Below are positions 25,374 to 33,281 of a stretch of 61,922 bases of DNA, one piece after another. The DNA is from Bacilli bacterium (GTDB lineage: Bacteria; Bacillota_I; Bacilli_A; RF39; UBA660): NCBI GenBank assembly GCA_017519965.1, contig JAFWRK010000006.1, positions 1 to 61,922 on the forward strand, given 5' to 3'. The notes beneath the pieces were generated by a model, which was not told the DNA's origin, made no database searches, and saw only the letters and a list, made by a program, of their open reading frames with translations. Position numbers and translations under genes: made by a program. Every line of letters begins with the position of its first letter. Within the stretch, counting starts at the first letter, position 1.

Positions 25374-25447
25374 GCGGATGTAGTTTAATGGTAGAACCTC
25401 AGCCTTCCAAGCTGACTACGTGGGTTCGATTCCCATCATCCGCTCCA
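25374..25447 (+). tRNA. tRNA-Gly (UCC anticodon)
   Basis: The 7-bp acceptor stem GCGGATG/CATCCGC is perfect, the anticodon stem is TCAGC/GCTGA with loop CTTCCAA giving anticodon TCC, and the T-arm TGGGTTCGATTCCCA is canonical. The discriminator base is U and the 3' CCA is encoded (25445-25447). The gene reads GGA codons (and possibly other GGN by wobble), the main glycine codon in this AT-rich genome. Confidence 0.97.
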
Positions 25448-25457
25448 TTTGAATTTT

Positions 25458-25482
25458 ACTAGTCTGATGACTAGTTTTTTTA
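25458..25482 (+). terminator. tRNA-Gly terminator
   Basis: ACTAGTC (25458-25464) and GACTAGT (25469-25475) with a 4-base loop, followed by a run of T. Confidence 0.9.
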
Positions 25483-25488
25483 ATATAA

Positions 25489-25518
25489 AAAGCAACTATA
25501 TTATTAGTTGCTTTTTTC
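25489..25518 (-). terminator. Terminator of the YfbR-like gene
   Basis: Arms AAAAGCAACTA and TAGTTGCTTTT with a 6-base loop; T-rich on the minus-strand exit side. Confidence 0.8.
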
Positions 25519-26150
25519 TATTTTGATATTCTCTTCTTTAGGACATAGTTTGATACTTTCTTAAAATTATCATCATATGGATACTTTTCTAGATCAAAGT
25601 GTAACCACATGGAAGACCAACTATAACCTTTATCTAAGTAGTATTTTACTCTTTCATTTTTCATAATACTATTGGATTCTTGTTTATTTAAATCTACACA
25701 ACCTTCTTCATCATATAATTTACACTGAAGATCGCATTCTAATTTATCACATTGATAAGCAAACAATGATTCTTTTGTTTTGTGTGAATCAAATTCTAAA
25801 AATAATTTTTCTAATGTTTCTCCATCTATTATATCAGATAAGATATTATGAACTGCTTCATGTTCTATCTTTTGTTTATCTTTATCACCGATTTGAAATT
25901 GTGTTAAATCTCCTATTACTGTTTCTCCTAATTCATGAATTGCTAACATAAATAGAACCTTATTTAGGTCTATATCATATTTGTATTCTGACTTCATAGC
26001 TATTGCTAACATTTGTGTTCCATATATATGTTCTGCTACGCTTTCTATTCTATCTCTATTTACATTCCAATTTTTCCATCCAGTTCTTATAATATTTTTT
26101 AGTTTATTACATAATACATAATAATTTATTACTTTTTCTTCTTTTGACAT
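25518..26150 (-). CDS. HD-domain protein, YfbR/HDDC2-like nucleotidase family
   Basis: The 210-residue protein matches the YfbR/HDDC2 layout: RTGWKNWNVNRDRIESVAEH (the R-x-GW and S-x-AEH signature), MLAIHELGETVIGDLTQF in place of the usual hydrophobic-HDxxExxxGD motif, and a later acidic FAYQCDKLECDLQCK. These enzymes dephosphorylate deoxynucleoside 5'-monophosphates. The oddity is that the eponymous HD dyad reads HE here (IHELGE), a conservative change that might still bind metal. It is transcribed alone with its own terminator. Confidence 0.85.
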   Translation of the reverse strand: MSKEEKVINYYVLCNKLKNIIRTGWKNWNVNRDRIESVAEHIYGTQMLAIAMKSEYKYDIDLNKVLFMLAIHELGETVIGDLTQFQIGDKDKQKIEHEAVHNILSDIIDGETLEKLFLEFDSHKTKESLFAYQCDKLECDLQCKLYDEEGCVDLNKQESNSIMKNERVKYYLDKGYSWSSMWLHFDLEKYPYDDNFKKVSNYVLKKRISK

Positions 26151-26212
26151 AACTACCTCTACTTGATATTACAATGGTTTTTATTATAATTCATAAGTTA
26201 TTCTTTTTCAAT

Positions 26213-26240
26213 AAAAAAAGGCTTTTATAAAGCCTTTATA
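26213..26240 (-). terminator. Terminator after the HD phosphohydrolase gene
   Basis: AAAGGCTTT (26217-26225) and AAAGCCTTT (26229-26237) with a 3-base loop, followed on the minus strand by seven T residues. Confidence 0.85.
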
Positions 26241-26259
26241 ATATGAAAAGTTGAATACA

Positions 26260-26994
26260 TTAATCATTATTTAATCTACTATCAATATAATCATTTATAA
26301 TTGTTTCTACTGTTTCTACTTCTTCTTTATCAACACTTGATTCTAATAATTTATATTTTCTATTGATAATGTCATGTACTTTTAATTGATTAAAACTTTC
26401 ATTAAAATTAAAGTCAAATATATAGGCTAATGTTTTTAATATATTAGTTGCATCATTATCTACATATGTATAAGTTACTAGTTCTTTATTCTTTATTTCT
26501 TCATAGGCTTTTTTATTAAAGTGTTTACTATTGTCATCTAATTTTATTCCTTGTGAATCCATTATATCTAGTTTATCAGCATCTCTTATAATGTCACAGA
26601 ATAATTTCATTCTATCTTCTAATTCTTCTTCTATATATTTTTTATTATGTAGTTCTATTGCTTTTAATACTATTTTTTTATCTTCTTCTGTTTCTACATA
26701 CTTTGAAACATAATCATTTTCTCTTAATATATCTGCTCCTTTATATCCGTGGTCAAATGATATAGTATCATTAAATGTATGAAATTCTTTTGCTTGCGGA
26801 AATCTTGCTATATCGTGTAATAATCCTATAGTTTTAGCTAGGAATACATCATGTTCATTTAAATTAAGGCTTTCTGCTATAATTCTACAGTATTCTACTA
26901 CTCTATAAGTATGAGTATATTTTAAATGAATCATTCTATCATTCATATCAAAATTATTTACATATTTATCAAATTCTTTTGTATTTATTTCCAT
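26260..26994 (-). CDS. HD-domain phosphohydrolase
   Basis: This 244-residue soluble protein has a full HD metal site: His in LKYTHTYRVVEYC, the dyad in TIGLLHDIARFPQ, His in AIELHNKKYI and Asp in IIRDADKLDIMD. The extra conserved SFDHGYKGADILREN after the dyad is typical of the broad HD/HDIG phosphohydrolase group related to nucleotide or (p)ppGpp turnover. No second domain is present and the substrate is unknown. The sortase pseudogene lies just upstream on the same strand. Confidence 0.85.
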   Translation of the reverse strand: MEINTKEFDKYVNNFDMNDRMIHLKYTHTYRVVEYCRIIAESLNLNEHDVFLAKTIGLLHDIARFPQAKEFHTFNDTISFDHGYKGADILRENDYVSKYVETEEDKKIVLKAIELHNKKYIEEELEDRMKLFCDIIRDADKLDIMDSQGIKLDDNSKHFNKKAYEEIKNKELVTYTYVDNDATNILKTLAYIFDFNFNESFNQLKVHDIINRKYKLLESSVDKEEVETVETIINDYIDSRLNND

Positions 26995-27043
26995 AATAAT
27001 AACCTCCGTACCCTTTAAAATTATAACACAAAAAAAGGAAGTG

Positions 27044-27503
27044 TTATATACTTTCTTTACTAATTAAACTAGCATGTACAACTTTTCTTCCCATATTATC
27101 TTCTGTACAAGTTGATAACGTAATAATTGAATTACTATTAGTTAAGTCTACATTAAAATTATATAATGATTTATTCTTTAAAATGTTTATAAAATTTGTA
27201 TATTCATTATCTACAAATGATACTTGAAGATAATCTACTACAGGTTCACTATAATATACTGAAAATACTTCATATATATATTTGTTTGTGTCAATACCGT
27301 TATTTTGTGATTAGATGTACTAAACCATCTATCTGTAAATAAACTACTTATACTACCGAAAGCTGTTTTATTAAATAAATTAAGAATTTTATCATCGTTG
27401 CAAAATAGAAATAAAATCCTTTAGATATTACTTTTGTAAAATAATTAAATCCCTTAATTAGTGTTATGAGCGGAAACAATATAATCTTAATAATCTTTTT
27501 CAT
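27044..27503 (-). pseudogene. Decayed sortase gene (class B/D-like)
   Basis: Three frames carry pieces of one sortase. From ATG 27503 a frame encodes a basic start plus a membrane helix (MKKIIKIILFPLITLIKG) and stops at 27348. A second frame from about 27402 gives FNKTAFGSISSLFTDRWF and FSTSNHKI. A third, from about 27318 to the stop at 27044, gives YIYEVFSVYYSEP and the catalytic SIITLSTCTEDNMGRKVVHA, with both active-site Cys and Arg. The segment that should hold the catalytic His between the first and second pieces is missing, so this is deletion plus frameshifts rather than one sequencing error. The ATG overlaps the stop of the upstream gene (ATGA), showing past coupling. Confidence 0.85.
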
Positions 27504-27763
27504 ATTATTTCTTCTTCGGTTTCTGGGTCAATTTCTAAAGGTTTTATTTCTGGCTTATCTATTTTTTCATTACTTATTATTCTATTATAAGATTGTACTT
27601 CAGATAATTGACTTAAATCATTTACTCTAATAGTAGCATCTGTATTATTATTAATAATTTTTTTTCTTTTTTTAATTCTATTCAATTCTTTTAAATTAAG
27701 AAATGTTCCAGTTGCAAATGAGAAAATAGCTGTTATTATTAGTAAGTCTATTAATATATTCAT
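27500..27763 (-). CDS. Small single-pass membrane protein upstream of the sortase remnant
   Basis: From ATG 27763 (SD AGGAG, 9-base spacing) it is 87 residues; an ATG three codons upstream overlaps the ribosome-binding site and is less likely. One transmembrane helix at the start (ILIDLLIITAIFSFATGTF) is followed by a basic stretch (RIKKRKKII) and an acidic tail ending EIDPETEEEII. It is stop-start coupled to the sortase remnant. I do not recognise a family; the partner relation to a sortase is inferred from coupling only. Confidence 0.65.
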   Translation of the reverse strand: MNILIDLLIITAIFSFATGTFLNLKELNRIKKRKKIINNNTDATIRVNDLSQLSEVQSYNRIISNEKIDKPEIKPLEIDPETEEEII

Positions 27764-27772
27764 ATCTATCAT

Positions 27773-28033
27773 CTCCTATATTAATAATACAATAATATAT
27801 TTTTATTTTATGCATTTATGTGTATTTTATTCTTTATGTTTACATTTTTATTTACATTATTTTACTTTCTCATATTTATTTATCTTACTTACATTATATC
27901 TCATATAGATTATAAGTAATGATAATACTATTAATAATTGATTAATTATATTTTTTGAAACATTTATTCCAATTATTTTTTTCTGTATTCATTCATAGCT
28001 ATACCATTTTATTTTTTATCATAAAACAAAGAA
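27773..28033. other. AT-rich intergenic region without a clear gene
   Basis: I see no gene with a start codon and ribosome-binding site. On the minus strand, about 27857-27982 stays open and would encode a hydrophobic run (NQLLIVLSLLIIYM), but it has no ATG/GTG/TTG start at its beginning, so it may be a remnant of a small membrane protein. Confidence 0.4.
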
Positions 28034-28053
28034 AGAGTAGAAAAGTCTACTCT
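28025..28053 (-). terminator. Terminator of hybrid kinase copy 3
   Basis: AGAGTAGA (28034-28041) and TCTACTCT (28046-28053) around AAAG; the minus-strand exit is TTCTTTGTTTT. Confidence 0.75.
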
Positions 28054-28074
28054 AATTATTATTCTTATAGTTTT

Positions 28075-30456
28075 TTATACTCCTGCATAATTTTTAACTA
28101 TTTTTATCATTTTGTCTGCTTCTTCCATTAATTCATTATAATGTTCTTTTACATATGCTAGATCATTTTCTTTACTTTTTAATTCATGATCATATGCTAA
28201 GTCTCCTAGTTTTGTTAATCCTATATATCTTGAATCACTTTTTAAACTATGTACTAAGATAGCATAATTTGGCATATCTTCTGCTTCATAGAATTTCTTT
28301 ATATCAGCCATTTTTTGATCAATTTCTGCTACATAGTCATTTAATGTTTCATTATACATTTCCATATCTCCTAGTAGCTCTAATGCTTTATCTAAATCTA
28401 CTCCATTAGCTTTTAAGTATTCTACGTTTCCTTTACAATCCTCTTTAGGTTGTTCTTCTTTATTTTCCAATATTTCTTCTTTTGGTTCATCTAAACTTTC
28501 TACTGGTTCTTCTTTTGCTTTTTCTTTTTCCACAGAAGTTTGAGATTCTTTTTTATCTAAATCTTTTAGGAAAACAGCTGGTGGTTGTTTTGCTGCATCT
28601 TCTGGTTTATCTTCTGGTCTACCTAAATATTTTACTAATAAATCTTCTAACAATATTTTGTCTATTGGTTTTGAAAGATAATCATTAAATCCATCACTTA
28701 TATATTTTTCTTTCATACCTGACATGGCATTAGCTGTTAAAGCAATTGTTGGTGTCTTATATGAATTTTGTTCTTTTAAATATTTAAGTGTTTCTGGACC
28801 ATTTAGTTCTGGCATTAAATCATCTAGCATTATCAAATCATAACTGTTATTTAATGTTTTACTGATACATTCTTTTCCAGAACTAGCTAAGTCTATTGTT
28901 AAATTATATGATTTTAATAATCTACAAGCTACTTTTAAGTTTACATTATTATCATCAACTATTAGTATTTTTTCACCATGTCCTACAAAACTTCTTCTTG
29001 TAGTTGTTGGGTTTTCTGCTTCTAATTGTTCTATTGTCTTAGTAGAAATATGTTGTTTTACTTTAACTGTAAATGTTGATCCTTCTCCATATTTAGATTC
29101 AACTTTAATGCTTCCTCCTAATAGATTAACTAATCTTTTAGTTAAAGCTAATCCTAAACCAGTTCCTTGTATTTTTACATTTTCTTTGATTTCAAACTTT
29201 TCAAATTTTGAGAATACATTATCTATTTCTTCTGGTTTTATTCCTATACCTGAATCTTTTACTGATATTATTATCCAGCAACTATTATCATCAATAGGTT
29301 CATAATCAAATTTTAGTTTGACGAATCCTTCTTTTGTATACTTAATAGCATTAGATAGTAAATTAGTTGTTATTTGTTTAATTCTTACATAATCTCCATA
29401 TAATACCTTTGGTATTCTATTATCAACACTATGAATAAATTGTAATTGTCTACTTCCTATTCTTCCTTCTGTTAGTGTGATTAAATATTTATACATCTTT
29501 TCAAATGAGTAATCTACATTTACTATTTCTAATTTATTTGATTCTATTTTAGAGATATCTAATATTTCATTTACTATTTCTAATAAACTATCAGATGCTC
29601 CTATAATATCTTCTACATCGGCTTTTGCACTTCTATTTATGTCTTCTTCCATTAATCCTTGAGAAAATCCCAATATTGCATTTAATGGAGTTCTAATCTC
29701 ATGAGACATGTTTGATAAGAATTCTGTTTTAGATTTATTCGCTTGCTCAGCTTCTTCTTTTGCTTTTTCTATTTCATCTATCATATCTAAATCAGGATTA
29801 TCTACTGCAAAAATAACAAAGTACATAATAACTGTTGTAAATACAGCAGCTGCTGTTACTATTAGTACTTCTGGATTTGCAAATTGAATTATTGCTGCAC
29901 TTGCATCAAAAACAATAGACACAACTATTGGGAATGCTTGTCTCAAAGTTAGCTTATTAATATGTAAAACTAATTCTATTGTCCATATAAACATACATAT
30001 ACCACACACTAGATATGTTAAAATTGGTGATGGTCCGTATGTATAAATAGTATAACCTGTTCTTGTTACATATAGTGGTATTGATAATACTATTGATGAT
30101 ATTACTGCATAAAATATTAAAATAGTATTACTTATATTCTTATATTTATCTAGTTTTTCTTCTTTAGTATAATTTGTTCTTGTTATTATGATTGTATAAC
30201 TAGTAAATATTAATGTGTAACCAATCAAATATAATAAATATAATTTACATGTTACATTTGTTATTATGCTTTCAGGTATATATATGCACATTAATGTACT
30301 TATTATATCTATAGTTGCTCCAAATATATTGGTTATTATCATTAAAGAAAAAATTCTATTTTCAGCTGTATCAATTTTTTTCTTATTATAAAATACCACA
30401 CCAATTAGATCCATAAAAGCCAACGAAACTAATTGAAAACAAATAGTTGTTATCAT
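28075..30456 (-). CDS. Hybrid sensor histidine kinase with REC and HPt domains (copy 3)
   Basis: The 793-residue protein has the same plan as copy 2: a seven-helix membrane sensor (1-218), HisKA ([12 protein letters not shown]252), HATPase_c (NLLSNAIKYT, DSGIGI, GTGLGLALTK), receiver (VDDNN, MLDDLMPE, LSKPIDK), a Glu/Lys/Pro-rich linker and HPt (H736). The last 386 coding bases are about 97% identical to copy 2, whereas the sensor is clearly different, so the two kinases probably detect different signals but share one downstream phosphotransfer partner. Start ATG with AGGTGGTAGG. Confidence 0.95.
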   Translation of the reverse strand: MITTICFQLVSLAFMDLIGVVFYNKKKIDTAENRIFSLMIITNIFGATIDIISTLMCIYIPESIITNVTCKLYLLYLIGYTLIFTSYTIIITRTNYTKEEKLDKYKNISNTILIFYAVISSIVLSIPLYVTRTGYTIYTYGPSPILTYLVCGICMFIWTIELVLHINKLTLRQAFPIVVSIVFDASAAIIQFANPEVLIVTAAAVFTTVIMYFVIFAVDNPDLDMIDEIEKAKEEAEQANKSKTEFLSNMSHEIRTPLNAILGFSQGLMEEDINRSAKADVEDIIGASDSLLEIVNEILDISKIESNKLEIVNVDYSFEKMYKYLITLTEGRIGSRQLQFIHSVDNRIPKVLYGDYVRIKQITTNLLSNAIKYTKEGFVKLKFDYEPIDDNSCWIIISVKDSGIGIKPEEIDNVFSKFEKFEIKENVKIQGTGLGLALTKRLVNLLGGSIKVESKYGEGSTFTVKVKQHISTKTIEQLEAENPTTTRRSFVGHGEKILIVDDNNVNLKVACRLLKSYNLTIDLASSGKECISKTLNNSYDLIMLDDLMPELNGPETLKYLKEQNSYKTPTIALTANAMSGMKEKYISDGFNDYLSKPIDKILLEDLLVKYLGRPEDKPEDAAKQPPAVFLKDLDKKESQTSVEKEKAKEEPVESLDEPKEEILENKEEQPKEDCKGNVEYLKANGVDLDKALELLGDMEMYNETLNDYVAEIDQKMADIKKFYEAEDMPNYAILVHSLKSDSRYIGLTKLGDLAYDHELKSKENDLAYVKEHYNELMEEADKMIKIVKNYAGV
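28081..28466 (-). repeat. 386-bp direct repeat, copy B (HPt-coding 3' end of kinase copy 3)
   Basis: Gap-free match to 22096-22481 with 11 differences counted by eye. Confidence 0.9.
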
Positions 30457-30520
30457 CCTACCACCTACAATATTCTATACTAATGATAGTATATCACACT
30501 TAATATATTTTTTAAAACTA

Positions 30521-30557
30521 AAAAAGGAGAAATCTCTTTAAGTTTTTCTCCTTTTTT
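30521..30557 (-). terminator. Terminator of the patatin/YcxB/HExxH operon
   Basis: AAAAAGGAGAAA (30521-30532) pairs with TTTCTCCTTTTT (about 30545-30556); the stop of the 30538 gene is in the loop. Confidence 0.8.
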
Positions 30558-31329
30558 GAAGTCTAGTTTTTTGAAGTATTTTTTTATAATACTCATCTTT
30601 TGTTATTGGTAATCCACAAGTTAATCTTGTATCAAAATTATAGTTTTTTCCTTCTACTCTTTTCTTAACTATATTAAATTCTCTAATTTGTCTTAATTCT
30701 AATAAAAATTCGTAAGTAGGAGAATTAATATATATACCATTATCTTTATATCCTCTTATTAAGGCATAATATAATCTACTTCTAGCATATAATAATTCTT
30801 CTGTATTCTTTTGATTTTTTAACAGATTAACAATATATTTCCATGATTCTATATCTGTTGTTCTTTCATTAGGATCTGTTAAATAGTTTTCTTTTGTTAA
30901 AAAATGTAAATAAGATAAATCTGTTTCTAAAGGATAATAGATTCCTTTTTTAGCACAATAATCTAGTAATCCCATCATTTTTACATATGTTTTTATATCT
31001 CTTTTACCTTCTCTTATTTTTCGTAAATTTTCTGCATGTATAATTTCATGTTTCAATACTTGAAGTCCTAATATATTTCTATTATTAATTTGTTTTTTAT
31101 CTAGTTGATTATCTTTTATATTATTAAGATAGATAGTGATCATTTCTTCTTCCATTCTATAGTTTCCTAGGGTCTCATTTTCCTCATCTGCATCTGTTAC
31201 TTTTATCTTATTAACAAATCTAAATAGTCCTTCATCTTCATTTAAAAAATATGCAAAAGCTTTCTCAAAAAAGTCTTTATCCAATTCTTTATTATTATAT
31301 TGTTTTAGTAATTTATATAATTCATTCAT
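30538..31329 (-). CDS. Putative zinc metallopeptidase-like protein (HExxH)
   Basis: Start set at ATG 31329 (263 residues), because ATGAGGAATAAC before it provides the ribosome-binding site; the ATG four codons earlier lies inside that site. The centre holds LQVLKHEIIHAENLRKIREG, a HExxH motif followed by Glu in the same helix, which suggests a zinc-dependent peptidase fold. The remainder has helical segments (KMMGLLDYCAKKG, LYARSRLYYALIRGYKDNG) and a basic C-terminus. No signal peptide is seen. It starts 1 bp after the YcxB-like gene. I cannot name a family; proteolytic activity is inferred from the motif alone. Confidence 0.65.
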   Translation of the reverse strand: MNELYKLLKQYNNKELDKDFFEKAFAYFLNEDEGLFRFVNKIKVTDADEENETLGNYRMEEEMITIYLNNIKDNQLDKKQINNRNILGLQVLKHEIIHAENLRKIREGKRDIKTYVKMMGLLDYCAKKGIYYPLETDLSYLHFLTKENYLTDPNERTTDIESWKYIVNLLKNQKNTEELLYARSRLYYALIRGYKDNGIYINSPTYEFLLELRQIREFNIVKKRVEGKNYNFDTRLTCGLPITKDEYYKKILQKTRLQKRRKT

Positions 31330-31330
31330 G

Positions 31331-31894
31331 TTATTCCTCATCTTTTTTATTATAAATTATTAAATCTTTTTTCTTTAATTTCTTTAGTATACTGATAAAC
31401 TTTACTTCATAATCTCTTGGAATAATAATTAGGTTTCCTTGAACTGTTTTGTCTATATTAACCATAAAACAAATACAATTATTTGTAATTAATATATATT
31501 TAACATCATTCCATTCAACTCTAAATGTTCTTTTAAAGTTATTGTTTTCTAGTGCTATTTCATCATCATCAAGTTTTAATGATGAATTTGTTTCTGCTAA
31601 AGACATGTAAGATAGTTGTTTATTGTACTTTATTTTTCTGATAATTACTAGTATTAATACTATAAATACTAATAAATAACAAGTTTGTTCAAGTGTTCCA
31701 CCTGTTTGTAATATTATTGGTAAGGCTAATACTAGATATAACACTAGTATTATTATTCTTATATTTAAACTTTTTGAAAGAGTTATTATCTTCCTTTTTG
31801 GATTTTTTATTATTTTTTTATAAAAATATAAAATGTAATGTGCTTCATCTAAATATTCTTTCTTATTATTTATCTCTTTAATATCTATTTCCAT
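31331..31894 (-). CDS. YcxB-like two-helix membrane protein
   Basis: This 187-residue protein has two membrane helices (about 49-66 and 71-88) and a C-terminal domain with SLKLDDDEIALENNNFKRTF, VEWNDVKYILITNNCICFMV and LIIIPRDYE, the pattern of the YcxB-like PH-fold domain. YcxB-like proteins have no assigned function. It sits between the patatin gene (2-bp gap) and the HExxH gene (1-bp gap), so the three are coexpressed. Confidence 0.75.
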   Translation of the reverse strand: MEIDIKEINNKKEYLDEAHYILYFYKKIIKNPKRKIITLSKSLNIRIIILVLYLVLALPIILQTGGTLEQTCYLLVFIVLILVIIRKIKYNKQLSYMSLAETNSSLKLDDDEIALENNNFKRTFRVEWNDVKYILITNNCICFMVNIDKTVQGNLIIIPRDYEVKFISILKKLKKKDLIIYNKKDEE

Positions 31895-31896
31895 AA

Positions 31897-32754
31897 TTAT
31901 CTGTTCCTTAAATATTCCTTTAATTCTTTAATTATTTTTTTAGTATCTTTTACTCCTAAATCATAAACTTCTTGATACTTTTTTTCATCTTTATTTTTTA
32001 TATCTATATTTAAATCATAAGATGGTCTTATTACAAATATTTCTTTTTTATTTTCCAATTCAATTATTCTTTTTTTTACTTCATTATATCTTTCGTGTCT
32101 ATTGATCATTGCTTTTATAAATTTTGGATATCTTATGTATTTAATTTTGATAAATCTTATTAATGATTTTTTTAGTGGCTTCTTTTTATAATTTTTAGGT
32201 TGTGTTTCTACTACTATGATTTTGTCCATTCCTAAACTTTTCATCTTATCTATCGGAAGACTATCTGCTACTCCACCATCAAGATATTTTTCATTATTTA
32301 TTTTTACTATTCTTGTTAAAACTGGAATAGCTGATGTTGCTCTCAACTCTTCCATTTGTTTAATTGGATCTTTTATTTCAAAGTATTCTGCTTCTCCATC
32401 TTTTAATCTTGTTGCTACAGCGTACATCTTCTTTTTATTTTTCTTAAATGCTTTGTTATCAAATTTGTCTAATTCATTTGACATTTTATAATAAGCAAAT
32501 TTTTTATTAATGTAATTACCTGTTAATAGAAAAGATCTAAGACTCATATATCTTTTATCGTTACTATATTTTTTATTATATCTTAGTGCTCTACCTCTTT
32601 GTTTTGAAAAATAGTTAACTCCAAATAATGCTCCTGCTGATACTCCTATTATTGTATCTATTTCTATATTATTATCCATAAATGTATCTAGAACTCCTGC
32701 GGTATATAGTCCTCTTAATCCTCCGCCTTCTAGAACTAATCCTATTTTTTTCAT
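31897..32754 (-). CDS. Patatin-like phospholipase family protein
   Basis: Start at ATG 32754 (285 residues) with a perfect AAGGAGG site five bases upstream; the frame stays open 8 codons farther. It contains the oxyanion motif LVLEGGGLRGLYTAGVLD, the nucleophile elbow IIGVSAGALFG and the catalytic Asp in KYLDGGVADSLP, i.e. a complete Ser-Asp dyad. The C-terminal half is strongly basic, compatible with membrane-surface binding. Bacterial patatins of this size (RssA/YlbK type) hydrolyse lipid esters; the substrate is unknown. First gene of a three-gene operon. Confidence 0.92.
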   Translation of the reverse strand: MKKIGLVLEGGGLRGLYTAGVLDTFMDNNIEIDTIIGVSAGALFGVNYFSKQRGRALRYNKKYSNDKRYMSLRSFLLTGNYINKKFAYYKMSNELDKFDNKAFKKNKKKMYAVATRLKDGEAEYFEIKDPIKQMEELRATSAIPVLTRIVKINNEKYLDGGVADSLPIDKMKSLGMDKIIVVETQPKNYKKKPLKKSLIRFIKIKYIRYPKFIKAMINRHERYNEVKKRIIELENKKEIFVIRPSYDLNIDIKNKDEKKYQEVYDLGVKDTKKIIKELKEYLRNR

Positions 32755-32794
32755 AGTAACCTCCTTATGAGTAATCAATTATATAATAACAAAA

Positions 32795-32820
32795 AAATAG
32801 TATTATTACTAATACTATTT
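32795..32820 (-). terminator. Terminator of the nrdD-nrdG-dut operon
   Basis: AAATAGTATTA and TAATACTATTT arms around TTAC with T7 on the minus-strand exit side; it overlaps the dut stop. Confidence 0.85.
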
Positions 32821-33279
32821 TTTACTATCTGTTGAACCAAAGCCTCCAGTTCTTTCCCCTTCAGCTTTGTCATCATCTACTATTAAGTATTTTTGAAATA
32901 CTCCTTGTCCAATTGCTTCACCTTTTTTAATAAGGATGTCTTCATCTTTAAAATTAAAGAAAGCAAACATTATATTTCCATCGTTATCTGGATTACCATA
33001 ATAATCAGCGTCTATTACTCCTACTGAGTTAGCAAGTACTAGACCTTTTTTCTTTGGATTTGAACTTCTATTATATAGGTATAGAACTTCATCTTCTTGC
33101 ATATATGCTTTTACTCCTGTTGGAATTAGTGTTGGTTTAACACCTGGAGCAAATTTCGGAACTAAAGTATCTTCTGCTGCTTCTATATCATATCCTGCAG
33201 AATTCTTAGTCTTTCTTACTGGTAAGTTTATTTCTTTATCTTCCCATCCTTTTGCTATTTCAAATCCTCTTTGTCTCAT
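32815..33279 (-). CDS. dut: dUTP diphosphatase (trimeric dUTPase)
   Basis: From ATG 33279 (154 residues; GGGAGGATC provides the ribosome-binding site, and the longer ATG at 33297 lies inside nrdG), five dUTPase motifs are visible: SAGYDIEAAED (1), NRSSNPKKKG (2), GVIDADYYGN (3), GEAIGQGVFQKY (4) and RTGGFGSTDSKK (5). It hydrolyses dUTP to dUMP, keeping uracil out of DNA and feeding dTMP synthesis. It follows nrdG by 2 bp, so deoxynucleotide synthesis and sanitation are coexpressed. Confidence 0.96.
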   Translation of the reverse strand: MRQRGFEIAKGWEDKEINLPVRKTKNSAGYDIEAAEDTLVPKFAPGVKPTLIPTGVKAYMQEDEVLYLYNRSSNPKKKGLVLANSVGVIDADYYGNPDNDGNIMFAFFNFKDEDILIKKGEAIGQGVFQKYLIVDDDKAEGERTGGFGSTDSKK

Positions 33280-33281
33280 TA

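Noticed and set aside
27857..27982. Small membrane-protein gene between the 27763 gene and kinase copy 3
   Set aside because: The open frame has no start codon or ribosome-binding site at its beginning; it may only be a remnant.
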